Below, in pieces: positions 1-7,453 of a DNA stretch of 64,000 nt. This stretch comes from Streptomyces chattanoogensis. GTDB lineage: Bacteria > Actinomycetota > Actinomycetes > Streptomycetales > Streptomycetaceae. The stretch covers positions 62,001 to 126,000 of the forward strand of contig NZ_LGKG01000134.1 in the NCBI RefSeq assembly GCF_001294335.1, written 5' to 3'. The notes under the pieces are model-generated. The model was not told the origin of the DNA, did not search any database, and worked only from the letters and a program-made list of their open reading frames with translations. The first letter of the stretch is position 1; each line of letters begins with the position of its first letter. The position numbers and the translations under genes are program-made.

Positions 1-84
1 GAGCGGGCCAAGGCGGCAGGCCATGGCAACGACAGCTACGCGAGCGTGATCGAGGTCCTGAAGAACCCGGCGGTCCGCAAGTGA
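1..84 (+). CDS. C-terminal end of a gene cut by the window edge, possibly an NAD(P)-dependent dehydrogenase
   Basis: An open frame enters from the left edge and ends at the TGA at 82-84, giving 27 residues that finish ...GHGNDSYASVIEVLKNPAVRK. The ending resembles the last residues of 6-phosphogluconate-dehydrogenase-like imine reductase family proteins; the dehydrogenase at 2129-3043 ends in a comparable way (GHGDEDTTGLIDLL). The stop overlaps the GTG start of the next gene in a GTGA, so the two are probably translationally coupled. The assignment rests on a short tail only and is an inference; the frame itself is clear. Confidence 0.5.
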   Translation, partial: ERAKAAGHGNDSYASVIEVLKNPAVRK

Positions 85-668
85 CCACACCCCCCTGGAC
101 CGACCTGCTGTCGGCCACCACCGAAGACTGCCTCGCCGCCCTCCTCGAAGCATCCGGTCGGGACTGGTCACACCCCGCCCATGAGCTGGACTGGACCTGC
201 CGCGAGACCCTCGACCATCTCGCGCTGGGTCTGATCGGCTACGCCGGCCTGCTCATCGCCCGGCCCGACGACCGCTACATCACCCTCTTCGCCTCACTCG
301 ACCCCCAAGCCCCCGTTCACACCTGCCTGGAGGGCCTCCGTATCGCCGCCACCCTCCTCACCTCCACCCTCCGCGACACGGCTGCGGACGCGCGGGCCTG
401 GCACCCCTGGGGGCACTCCGACGCGACCGGTTTCGCCGCCATGGGAATCACCGAACTCGCCGTCCACACCCACGACATCACCCGTGCTCTCGGTCACCCC
501 TGGGCCCCGCCCGACGACAGCAGCGCGGCCGTCCTCACCCGCCTCTTCCCCGATGCTCCGTCCGGACACAGCCCGTCCGGCACCCTGCTGTGGTGCACGG
601 GCCGCGGCACGCTCCCCGGGCTGCACAGACGCACGGACTGGCAGTGGGACGGCACCGTGCGTCCATGA
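81..668 (+). CDS. DinB/mycothiol-dependent maleylpyruvate isomerase-like protein
   Basis: The 195-residue product fits the DinB-fold family that includes mycothiol-dependent maleylpyruvate isomerase, four-helix-bundle enzymes that bind a divalent metal and often use mycothiol as a cofactor. The likely metal ligands are visible: His46 in the segment WTCRETLDHLA, and Glu125 and His129 in ITELAVHTHDI. No signal peptide or membrane segment is seen, so it should be cytoplasmic. The GTG start overlaps the stop of the preceding reading frame (GTGA), suggesting an operon with that probable oxidoreductase. Family members often detoxify electrophiles, but the substrate here cannot be read from the sequence. 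The C-terminal part (after about residue 140) is poorly characteristic. Confidence 0.7.
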   Translation: MTTPPWTDLLSATTEDCLAALLEASGRDWSHPAHELDWTCRETLDHLALGLIGYAGLLIARPDDRYITLFASLDPQAPVHTCLEGLRIAATLLTSTLRDTAADARAWHPWGHSDATGFAAMGITELAVHTHDITRALGHPWAPPDDSSAAVLTRLFPDAPSGHSPSGTLLWCTGRGTLPGLHRRTDWQWDGTVRP

Positions 669-836
669 CCGTCCGTGCTGATGGACACCCCGCACGGCGG
701 TGCCTTCGTCGGCGCAGAGGCGCAACTCGGCCGCTGTCGAGGGTTACTTCGTGAAGCAGGGAAGGCTGCGCTGGGGGCCATAGAGTCGAGGGACCTCATT
801 CAAAGCCTCTTGGGGCGCATGTGAAGGGTCTTCCAG

Positions 837-977
837 ATGACGCAAGGCATTGTGTGGCAGAAGTCGTCCTTCTCCGGTGGTCAGGACGGGCCTGACGCCC
901 GGATACTGTCCGCCACGCCAACCGGACTCGCCGCCTTCGTGCGCCGCATACGGGCCGAGGTGACGACGTGCGCATAG
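837..977 (+). pseudogene. Shortened DUF397-domain protein (46 aa)
   Basis: A 46-codon frame starting at ATG 837 reads MTQGIVWQKSSFSGG and later PTGLAAFVRRIR. The opening W-x-KSS-x-SGG and the closing segment with an aromatic and hydrophobic helix are the two ends of DUF397, a small actinomycete domain normally 55-70 residues long and usually paired with an XRE/DUF5753 regulator. The conserved middle (the Cys-Val-Glu-Val-Ala and VRDSK strands) is missing, so about 20 residues appear to be deleted in frame. No XRE partner is visible beside it. Its stop lies inside the start of the following quinone reductase (GTG at 968). It may be a remnant, or still translated to couple the next gene. Confidence 0.5.
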
Positions 978-1561
978 GCGTGTACCTCGCGCACCCGCGC
1001 CCCGGCAGCTTCAACCACGCCCTGTTCGACGCCGTGGTGGAAGCGCTGCGCAGCCACGGCTGCGACGTCCTCGCGCACGACCTGTGCGCCGAAGGGTTTC
1101 CGCCGGTGCTGTCCGCCGACGAGACGGAGACCGTGCAGGCGGCCACGGACACCCGCGACCCGCGTGTGGCGCTGCACCGCGCGGAGGTGGCGACGCTCGA
1201 TGCCGTGGTGTTCATCCACCCCAACTGGTGGGGCATGCCCCCTGCCGCTCTCGTGGGCTGGGTGCAGCGCGTCCTCGTGCCCGGCGTCGCCTACAAACTG
1301 GGGAGCGCGGAGGGTGAGCCGGCCGGTCTGCTGAAGGCCGGGCGGGCGCTCGTGCTGAACACGTCCGATACGCCCGCCGACCGCGAGGAGAGCGAGTTCG
1401 GGGATCCGCTGCAGAGGATCTGGTCCGCGTGTGTCCTGCCGTACGTCGGGGTGGCCGACGTCCGCCGGATCGTCTTCCGCACGGTCACTGACTCGGCCGG
1501 ACCAGCCCGCGCCGACTGGCTCCAGCAGGCACGCCGGGAAGCGATTGCGCTGCTGTCCTGA
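968..1561 (+). CDS. Flavodoxin-fold NAD(P)H:quinone oxidoreductase
   Basis: This 197-residue protein matches the NAD(P)H dehydrogenase (quinone)/modulator-of-drug-activity family: an N-terminal flavin-phosphate loop (YLAHPRPGSFNHAL), the strand-loop VVFIHPNWWGMPPAALVGWVQRVLVPGVAY typical of this fold, and a C-terminal helix. Such enzymes use FMN or FAD and NAD(P)H for two-electron reduction of quinones and nitro compounds in the cytoplasm. The GTG start at 968 has a GAGG 8 bases upstream and overlaps the DUF397 frame. The electron donor and physiological acceptor cannot be told. It is followed by a convergent HxlR regulator, a family that often controls redox enzymes of this type. Confidence 0.85.
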   Translation: MRIGVYLAHPRPGSFNHALFDAVVEALRSHGCDVLAHDLCAEGFPPVLSADETETVQAATDTRDPRVALHRAEVATLDAVVFIHPNWWGMPPAALVGWVQRVLVPGVAYKLGSAEGEPAGLLKAGRALVLNTSDTPADREESEFGDPLQRIWSACVLPYVGVADVRRIVFRTVTDSAGPARADWLQQARREAIALLS

Positions 1562-1626
1562 GCCTGCTGCTGCCTCGCCCCGTGACGGGCGACGGCCGTC
1601 CCGGCCGAACCGACCGGGCTCATACG

Positions 1627-2028
1627 TCACATACGGGCGGCCGGGGCACCCGAACGCGCCTGATCTCCCCGCTCGGGCTCGGCCTCGGGCGGGGCGGCGT
1701 CCGTGAGGATGTGCCGCTTCCCCCACGCGCCCAGCGGCGCCAGCGCCTCGTTGAGGGAGATGCCGACCGCGGTCAGCGAGTATTCGACGCGGGGCGGGAC
1801 CTCGTCGTAGACCTCGCGGTGGACGATGCCGTCCGCCTCCAGCTCCCGGAGATGGGACGTGAGCACCTTCTCGGTCACCCCGGGCAGCAGGCGGCGCAGC
1901 TCGCCGAAGCGGCGGCACGAGCGCTCGCTGAGGGCCCAGAGGATCGACACCTTCCACCTCCCGCCGATCACGTCCATCGCCGCATCGGTGCCGCAGTGAA
2001 AGGCCCCCGGCCTCCGTACGATCGCCAT
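1627..2028 (-). CDS. HxlR-family transcriptional regulator
   Basis: The 133-residue product has the MarR-like winged helix of the HxlR family: CGTDAAMDVIGGRWKVSILWAL near residues 12-33, then FGELRRLLPGVTEKVLTSHLRELEADGIVHREVY, the recognition helix and wing, and VEYSLTAVG. A conserved Cys at residue 12 precedes the first helix, a position that is redox-active in several quinone- or aldehyde-sensing HxlR regulators. It is transcribed away from the dehydrogenase at 2129, with a 100-bp shared promoter region containing an inverted repeat, so autoregulation and control of the dehydrogenase (and perhaps the convergent quinone reductase) are likely but inferred. Confidence 0.88.
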   Translation of the reverse strand: MAIVRRPGAFHCGTDAAMDVIGGRWKVSILWALSERSCRRFGELRRLLPGVTEKVLTSHLRELEADGIVHREVYDEVPPRVEYSLTAVGISLNEALAPLGAWGKRHILTDAAPPEAEPERGDQARSGAPAARM

Positions 2029-2075
2029 GCTCCGTCCCGCCCTCCTGCCTGGTCACTTCCCGCGGGGTAACCACC

Positions 2076-2094
2076 CACTTCAAAGTGCGTACTT
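2076..2094. promoter_or_regulatory. Candidate HxlR operator between divergent genes
   Basis: The 100-bp intergenic region contains CACTT-CA-AAGTG (2076-2087), a perfect 5-2-5 inverted repeat, overlapping AAGT-GCGT-ACTT (2083-2094), a 4-4-4 inverted repeat; a further GATCACTT follows at 2095-2102. Overlapping AAGT/ACTT half sites at the start of an HxlR gene suggest the regulator's own binding site. This is read from symmetry and position only. Confidence 0.45.
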
Positions 2095-2128
2095 GATCAC
2101 TTCGGGGGCTGGGACCAGCCTAATCGGC

Positions 2129-3043
2129 ATGACAGACAACAAAGTTGGCAGCTCGCACGACACGGCCGGGACCCGTCCGCTCACTCTCCTCGGGCTCGGG
2201 GCCATGGGCGCCGCGCTCGGCCACGCCTGGCTCGCCGCCGGGTATCCGCTGACCGTGTGGAACCGCACCCCCGGGCGGGCCGAACCGCTTGCCGCTCAGG
2301 GGGCGCAGGTCGCCGGGACCGCCGCGGAGGCCGTGGCCGCGAACCGTCTCGTGGTGGTGTGCCTGCTCAATGACGACACGCTGGGCGAGACCCTGGACGG
2401 GGTCGACCTGGCGGGGAAGGACCTGGTCAACCTCACCACCAGTACACCCGGCCAGGCGCGGGTCCGCGCCGAGTGGGCGAGGGAGCGGGGTGCCCGGTTC
2501 CTGGACGGGGGGATCATGGCGGTGCCGCCGATGATCGGTGCCCCGGGCTCCGGCGCCTCCGTCTTCTACAGCGGCTCACGGGCGCTCTTCGACGCCCACG
2601 CGGAGGCCCTGGCCGTACCGGCCGGCACCGCCTACGTCGGCGAGGATCCCGGCTTTGCCGCACTGCATGACGTGGCGCTGCTGAGCGCGATGTACGGGAT
2701 GTTCGCGGGGGTCGCGCACGCCTTCGCGCTGATCCGTAAGGAGGAGATCCCGCCGAAGGACTTCGCCCCGCTGCTCTCCGGATGGCTCACCGCCATGACG
2801 TCCTCGGTGCACCAGGCTGCCGCGCAGCTGGAGAGTGGTGACTACACCAAGAATGTTGTTTCCAACTTGGCAATGCAGGTTGCCGGTAGTGAGACGCTGT
2901 TGGGTACGGCCGAGGAGCAGGGCGTGAGCGCCGAGCTGCTCACCCCGTACCTGGCGCTGATGGAGCGCCGCCTCGCCGAGGGGCATGGCGATGAGGACAC
3001 CACCGGTCTGATCGATCTGCTGGTCCGCCGGACGGGCAGGTGA
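2129..3043 (+). CDS. NAD(P)-binding dehydrogenase of the imine reductase/6-phosphogluconate dehydrogenase type
   Basis: The ATG at 2129 gives 304 residues. The Rossmann motif LLGLGAMGAALGHAWLAAGYPLTVWNRTP lies near the N-terminus; the Arg after the second strand (WNRT) suggests NADPH. The segment VVVCLLNDDT, then NLTTSTPGQARVRAEWA and DGGIMAVPPMIG, follow the beta-hydroxyacid dehydrogenase pattern, and the C-terminal helical domain (HDVALLSAMYGMFAGVAHAFALI) is that of bacterial imine reductases. The usual catalytic Lys of beta-hydroxyacid dehydrogenases is not evident, which favours the imine-reductase-like group. The longer frame beginning at 2027 is rejected because it would run through the regulator's promoter. 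Regulation by the divergent HxlR protein is likely. Confidence 0.82.
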   Translation: MTDNKVGSSHDTAGTRPLTLLGLGAMGAALGHAWLAAGYPLTVWNRTPGRAEPLAAQGAQVAGTAAEAVAANRLVVVCLLNDDTLGETLDGVDLAGKDLVNLTTSTPGQARVRAEWARERGARFLDGGIMAVPPMIGAPGSGASVFYSGSRALFDAHAEALAVPAGTAYVGEDPGFAALHDVALLSAMYGMFAGVAHAFALIRKEEIPPKDFAPLLSGWLTAMTSSVHQAAAQLESGDYTKNVVSNLAMQVAGSETLLGTAEEQGVSAELLTPYLALMERRLAEGHGDEDTTGLIDLLVRRTGR

Positions 3044-3142
3044 GGGGAGGGGAGGGGTCGGCCCGGGGGCGCGCGGCGGCGGGCGTGCGCTGCGTTACGG
3101 GGCGGTGACTGCGGGCTGTGTCATTTCGCACCATGGGCGCTC

Positions 3143-3159
3143 TTGCAAGGACTTTGCAG
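3143..3159. promoter_or_regulatory. Nur box upstream of the nickel ECF transporter
   Basis: TTGCAA-GGACT-TTGCAG matches the Streptomyces Nur consensus (TTGCAA, five bases, TTGCAA) at every defined position except the last. Nur is the nickel-responsive Fur-family repressor. The box lies about 60 bp before the start of the permease gene, in promoter position, with no other gene between. It predicts that the operon is shut off when nickel is plentiful and identifies nickel rather than cobalt as the probable cargo. Confidence 0.75.
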
Positions 3160-3220
3160 TAGGCCTCACCATTGGCTGGTTATAGAGCCTGCGGCGGAGC
3201 TGGAGCGGAGACAGCCTGAG

Positions 3221-4348
3221 ATGCACGTACCCGATGGATTCATCAATGCGCCGGTGTCGGCGGCGACCGGCGCGGTCGCCGCGGTCGCGGTTGCGGTCAG
3301 CCTGCGCGGTGCCCGGCGCGAGCTGGAGGGTGCGGGGCGGGGCGGCACCGGTGCGGAGCGGACGGCGCCGCTGGCCGGGCTGGTGGCGGCCTTTATTTTT
3401 GCGGTGCAGATGCTGAATTTCCCGGTCGCGGCCGGTACCAGCGGACATCTCCTCGGCGGTGCGCTCGCGGCGATACTCGTGGGGCCGTACACGGGCGTGC
3501 TGTGTGTTTCCGTCGTGCTGCTGATGCAGGGTGTGCTGTTCGCCGACGGCGGGCTGACGGCGCTCGGCGTGAATATCACCGATATGGCGATCGTGACGAC
3601 GATCGTCGCTTATGCCATTTTCCGTGGGCTGGTGAAGGTGCTGCCGCGGCGGCGGAGTTCGGTGACGGTCGCTTCGTTCGCGTCGGCGCTCATCTCCGTA
3701 CCGGCTGCGGCGGTTGCCTTCACCGCCCTTTACGCGCTGGGCGGGACGGCCGATGTATCGATCGGCAAGGTATTCACCGCCATGGTCGGCGTGCATGTGC
3801 TGATCGGTCTGGGCGAGGCCGCTATCACGGCGCTGACCGTGGGCGCGGTGATCGCCGTACGCCCGGACCTGGTCTACGGGGCGCGCGGGCTGGCCAAGCC
3901 GCTGGAACTGCGGACGTCGCCGCTGGATGTCCCGGCGCCGGGTGCGGACGAGGTCACCACGGCCGCCCGCGAGGCCGAGCCGGTTGCCACGGCTCCTGCC
4001 GTCGCCCCTCGCCGGTCCGTGCGCCCGGTCTGGCTGGCCGGGCTCGCCGCCGCGCTGGTGTGCGCGGGCGGCATCAGCTACTACGCCTCCGCCAGCCCCG
4101 ACGGCCTGGAAAAGGTCGCCCACGACCAGGGCATCGACAAGAAGGCCCAGGAGCACGCCGCCAAGGACTCGCCGCTGGCCGACTACAGCGTCAAGGACAT
4201 CGCCAACGCGCGCCTGTCGGGCGGGCTGGCCGGGGTCATCGGGGTCGGCGCGACGCTGGCCGTCGGCAGCGGCGTCTTCGTCGTACTGCGCCGCCGCAGG
4301 GCGGCCGGGCCGGTCGCGGCGGCGGGTGCCGCGGGGGAGCGGGCCTGA
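3221..4348 (+). CDS. ECF nickel/cobalt transporter, fused substrate-binding M and N subunits
   Basis: From ATG 3221 the protein has 375 residues and opens with MHVPDGFI, the CbiM/NikM signature in which the free N-terminus and His2 bind the metal ion; this fixes the start and excludes the longer frame from 3143. The conserved His in GTSGHLLGGALAA is a further metal ligand. About six or seven membrane segments form the M part (to roughly residue 230), followed by a linker and a C-terminal N-type part with a transmembrane helix, SASPDGLEKVAHDQG (the PDGLE signature) outside, and a last transmembrane helix. The stop overlaps the ATG of the next gene by one base. A Nur box lies upstream, so nickel uptake repressed by nickel is inferred. 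Confidence 0.88.
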   Translation: MHVPDGFINAPVSAATGAVAAVAVAVSLRGARRELEGAGRGGTGAERTAPLAGLVAAFIFAVQMLNFPVAAGTSGHLLGGALAAILVGPYTGVLCVSVVLLMQGVLFADGGLTALGVNITDMAIVTTIVAYAIFRGLVKVLPRRRSSVTVASFASALISVPAAAVAFTALYALGGTADVSIGKVFTAMVGVHVLIGLGEAAITALTVGAVIAVRPDLVYGARGLAKPLELRTSPLDVPAPGADEVTTAAREAEPVATAPAVAPRRSVRPVWLAGLAAALVCAGGISYYASASPDGLEKVAHDQGIDKKAQEHAAKDSPLADYSVKDIANARLSGGLAGVIGVGATLAVGSGVFVVLRRRRAAGPVAAAGAAGERA

Positions 4349-5109
4349 TGGGTGCCGGGCACGCTCATAAGCTCTACCGGCACGGGCATTCGCCGGTGCA
4401 CGCCCTGCCGCCGCATTGCAAAATCGCCGCCGTTTTCTGCTTCGTGCTGATCGTGGTGTCCACGCCGCGGGAGGCGGTCTGGGCCTTCGGGCTGTATGCG
4501 GTGTTGCTTGCGGCGGTTGCGGGCGTGGCCCGGATTCCGGCCGGATTTCTGCTCAAGCGGCTGCTGATCGAGGTGCCGTTCGTAGCGTTTGCGCTGCTGA
4601 TGCCCTTCGTGGCGGAGGGGCCGCGGGTATCCGCCCTCGGGATGAGTATGAGTGTGTCCGGGCTGTGGGGAGCCTGGAACATTCTGGCCAAGGGGACGCT
4701 GGGAGTGGCGGCGTCCGTGCTTCTCGCCTCGACCACGGAACTGCGTGAATTGCTGCTGGGGCTGCAGCGGTTGCGGATGCCGCCGATGCTCGTACAGATC
4801 GCGTCGTTCATGATTCGGTACGGCGACGTGATCACCGATGAGATGCGGCGCATGCGGATCGCCCGGCTTTCGCGCGGATTCGAGGCGCGGGGCGTACGGC
4901 ACTGGGGTGTGCTCGCCACATCCGCCGGCGCGTTGTTCATCCGCTCCTACGAACGCGGGGAGCGGGTCCACCTGGCCATGGTGAGCCGGGGATACACCGG
5001 CACCATGCCCGTTCTTTCCGACACCGGTGCCGGCGGCGCGCAATGGACCCGCGCCGCGGTTCTGCCTCTTTCCGCCCTCGCCGTATGCCTTCTGGGATGG
5101 ACCCTGTGA
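4348..5109 (+). CDS. ECF transporter transmembrane coupling subunit (CbiQ/NikQ, T component)
   Basis: A 253-residue membrane protein of the CbiQ family. It starts with a short cytoplasmic stretch (LPPHCKIAAVFCFVLIVVST), has about five hydrophobic segments, and carries two Ala-Arg-containing coupling motifs before the last helices, ARLSRGFEARG and then the RGYTG segment, which contact the ATPase. The ATG overlaps the TGA of the M/N gene (TGATG), and its own stop overlaps the GTG of the ATPase gene, so the three genes are almost certainly translated together. It passes the motion of the ATPase to the substrate-binding subunit in the cytoplasmic membrane. Confidence 0.87.
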   Translation: MGAGHAHKLYRHGHSPVHALPPHCKIAAVFCFVLIVVSTPREAVWAFGLYAVLLAAVAGVARIPAGFLLKRLLIEVPFVAFALLMPFVAEGPRVSALGMSMSVSGLWGAWNILAKGTLGVAASVLLASTTELRELLLGLQRLRMPPMLVQIASFMIRYGDVITDEMRRMRIARLSRGFEARGVRHWGVLATSAGALFIRSYERGERVHLAMVSRGYTGTMPVLSDTGAGGAQWTRAAVLPLSALAVCLLGWTL

Positions 5110-5891
5110 GTACGAATTCCCCCTCCGCCCCTCCTCTCTCCGCCCCCTCCTCACTCGAGGTCTCCGGCCTCGCCTATGCGTATCCGGACGGGCATCAGGC
5201 GCTGTTCGGGGTCAATCTGTCCGTCGGGCGCGGGGAGCGGGTTGCGCTGCTCGGGCCCAATGGGGCGGGCAAGACCACGCTCGTCCTGCATCTCAACGGA
5301 ATTCTCGAGGCGGGGGCCGGGTCCGTGACCGTCGCCGGGCTGCCGGTGGGAAAGAAGCATCTGGCGGAAATCCGGCGGCGGGTGGGAATTGTCTTCCAGG
5401 ATCCCGATGACCAGTTGTTCATGCCGACCGTCCGGGAAGACGTCGCCTTCGGTCCCGCGGCCGCGGGGCTCCGTGGGGCCGAACTCGAGGCGCGGGTGAC
5501 GGAGGCGCTCGAGCGGGTCGGCATGGCGGGTTTCGCCGACCGGCCGCCGCATCATCTGTCGTTCGGGCAGCGGCGGCGGGTGGCCGTGGCCACGGTGCTG
5601 GCGATGCGGCCGGAGATCCTTGTGCTGGACGAGCCGTCGTCCAATCTCGACCCGGCCTCGCGGCGTGAACTCGCCGACATTCTGCGGTCGTTGGAGGTGA
5701 CCGTGCTGATGGTGACGCACGATCTCCCGTATGCGCTGGAGCTGTGTCCGCGGTCCGTGGTGCTGTCCGGCGGGGTGATCGCCGCGGACGGGGCGACACA
5801 GGAATTGCTGTGCGACGAGGAATTGATGCGGGCCCACCGGCTGGAATTGCCGTTCGGGTTCGATCCGCGGTCGGTGACCGTACCCGTGTGA
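5106..5891 (+). CDS. ECF transporter ATP-binding subunit (CbiO/NikO)
   Basis: The GTG at 5106 overlaps the previous stop (GTGA) and gives about 261 residues; an ATG at 5097 in the same frame is the alternative. Walker A is LLGPNGAGKTT, the Q-loop is VGIVFQDPDDQLFMPTVREDVAFGP (typical of CbiO/EcfA), the signature is LSFGQRRRVAVATVLA, Walker B is ILVLDEPSSNLDP and the switch His is in VTHDLPYALEL. The signature reads LSFGQ rather than LSGGQ, a small variation. Only one ATPase gene is present, so it would act as a homodimer, as in other group I nickel/cobalt ECF systems. Confidence 0.9.
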   Translation: MSTNSPSAPPLSAPSSLEVSGLAYAYPDGHQALFGVNLSVGRGERVALLGPNGAGKTTLVLHLNGILEAGAGSVTVAGLPVGKKHLAEIRRRVGIVFQDPDDQLFMPTVREDVAFGPAAAGLRGAELEARVTEALERVGMAGFADRPPHHLSFGQRRRVAVATVLAMRPEILVLDEPSSNLDPASRRELADILRSLEVTVLMVTHDLPYALELCPRSVVLSGGVIAADGATQELLCDEELMRAHRLELPFGFDPRSVTVPV

Positions 5892-6032
5892 CGTCGGGCG
5901 GCCGGAGCGGCCGGGACAACTGGGGTGACCGGGGCGCCGGAAAGGGTGTGACAGATGCCACTGGCCGGGGCCCTGGTCATCAGCACTGATCTGCGCGTTG
6001 CACCATGGATGGGTCACCAATGCGACGGATGA

Positions 6033-7247
6033 GTGGGAAAGCGGGAAACAGTGGTGGAGGTCCAGGGCACGGTCGAGGACGGCTTCGAGCCGGTCCGGGA
6101 CGCCTTCGCGGACAATTTTGCGCGGCGCGGGGAGCGGGGCGCGGCGGTTGCCGTGTATCTCCACGGACGCAAGGTTGTGGACCTCTGGGGCGGGGCCAAG
6201 GACGGTGACGGCGATGCCGCCGCCGCGCCGTGGGAAGAGGGGACGGCGCAGGTCGTCCGGTCCGCCACCAAGGGCATAGCGGCCATCGTCCCGCTGCTGC
6301 TGCATCAGCGGGGGCTGCTGGATCTGGACGCCCCTGTGGGTACGTACTGGCCCGAATTCAAGGCGGCGGGCAAGGAACGGGTGCTCGTACGGCATCTGCT
6401 CTCGCACCGGGCCGGGCTGCCGGTGCTGGATACGCCGCTGACGCCCGCCCAGGCCGTTGACGGGGTCAGCGGACCCGCGGCGCTGGCCGCCCAGGCGCCC
6501 GTGTGGGAGCCGGGCGCCGAGCACGGCTACCACGCACAGACCTACAGCTGGCTCATCGGCGAGCTGGTGCTGCGGGTGACCGGGCGGTCGATCGGCAGCT
6601 GGGTCGCGGAGGAGATATCCGGGCCGCTGGGGCTCGACCTGTGGATAGGCCTTCCGGAGGCCGAGCAGTCCCGTGTGGGGCGGCTGGCGGAGGCCGAGGC
6701 ACCGACGGCGGGGGGCGCCGCCGGGTTGCGGGTGCGGCCGAAGCGGGCGGTGGCCGATGCCTATGCGGACCCTTCGTCCCTCACCCGGCGGGCCTTCGGC
6801 GCGATAGCGCCGTCGGCCGACGAGAACGCCGCCGAGTACCGGGCCGCCGAGCTGCCGGCGTCGGGCGGTATCGCCACGGCGCGGGCGCTGGCGCGTTGCT
6901 ATGCCGCGCTGATCGGGCCCGTCGACGGGCATCCGCGGTTGTTCGCGCCCGCCACGCTGACGCTGGCACGCACGGAGGAGTCCGCCGGTCTCGACCGGAC
7001 GCTGCTGGTGCATACCCGGTTCGGTCTCGGCTTCATGCTGCACGGGCCGGCGTCGCCGCTTCTGGGACCGGGCTCGTTCGGGCATCCGGGGCGCGGGGGC
7101 GCCCTCGCCTTCGCCGATCCCGAGAGCGGGTTCGCCTTCGGGTACGTCACCAACGGGATGCAGCAGAACGTGACGGCGGATCCTCGTGCCCAGGCCTTGG
7201 TGCGGTCCGCGGCGTTGCGGGGCGCGGCTTCCCACGTTGCCGGGTGA
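6033..7247 (+). CDS. Serine hydrolase of the class C beta-lactamase/esterase family
   Basis: A 404-residue protein with the class C beta-lactamase/EstB fold signs: the nucleophile motif SATK (Ser77-Lys80), HLLSHRAGLP, the tyrosine-containing second motif in HGYHAQTYSW, and a late GHPGRGG in place of the KTG triad. No signal peptide is seen, unlike true beta-lactamases, so a cytoplasmic esterase or peptidase is more likely. In-frame GTG codons at 6051 and 6054 are alternative starts, and no strong ribosome binding site decides between them. It stands alone between the nickel transporter and a convergent TetR gene. The substrate is unknown. Confidence 0.8.
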   Translation: MGKRETVVEVQGTVEDGFEPVRDAFADNFARRGERGAAVAVYLHGRKVVDLWGGAKDGDGDAAAAPWEEGTAQVVRSATKGIAAIVPLLLHQRGLLDLDAPVGTYWPEFKAAGKERVLVRHLLSHRAGLPVLDTPLTPAQAVDGVSGPAALAAQAPVWEPGAEHGYHAQTYSWLIGELVLRVTGRSIGSWVAEEISGPLGLDLWIGLPEAEQSRVGRLAEAEAPTAGGAAGLRVRPKRAVADAYADPSSLTRRAFGAIAPSADENAAEYRAAELPASGGIATARALARCYAALIGPVDGHPRLFAPATLTLARTEESAGLDRTLLVHTRFGLGFMLHGPASPLLGPGSFGHPGRGGALAFADPESGFAFGYVTNGMQQNVTADPRAQALVRSAALRGAASHVAG

Positions 7248-7277
7248 CCCGCCGTAGGTGGTTGCTGTGGTTCTGAG

Positions 7278-7304
7278 CCCGCCTGGCGGCGGGATCGGGG
7301 GAGG
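7278..7304. repeat. 27-bp intergenic repeat, copy 1
   Basis: This 27-bp stretch is the exact reverse complement of 8579-8605. Similarity extends imperfectly on both sides (for example CGCCGTAG before it and GTCGGCTGGTTGC further on), so a longer degenerate extragenic element of roughly 100-190 bp is present in both gaps, in opposite orientation, on either side of the TetR/membrane protein pair. Confidence 0.65.
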
Positions 7305-7453
7305 CGGTGGGGCTGGTCGCGAGCGGGTGCTCGTGGGTACGGGGCCGGTCCTCCAGGACTCCGTCCCTACGGCCCAACCCCTTCCGCCGGTTGCGCGACC
7401 ACCCCTGAGTGGGGGGAGTCGGCTGGTTGCCGCTGGCGGTGGTCGGCTGTCTT

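Noticed and set aside
681..824. 47-codon frame starting ATG 681
   Set aside because: It has no recognisable family, no clear ribosome binding site, and the gap is short; kept only as a note.
3143..3220. Earlier start for the nickel permease
   Set aside because: It would begin inside the Nur box, and the family needs the free N-terminus MHVPDG for metal binding.
3044..3220. Cobalamin riboswitch before the ECF transporter
   Set aside because: No B12-box-like sequence; a Nur box explains the region better.
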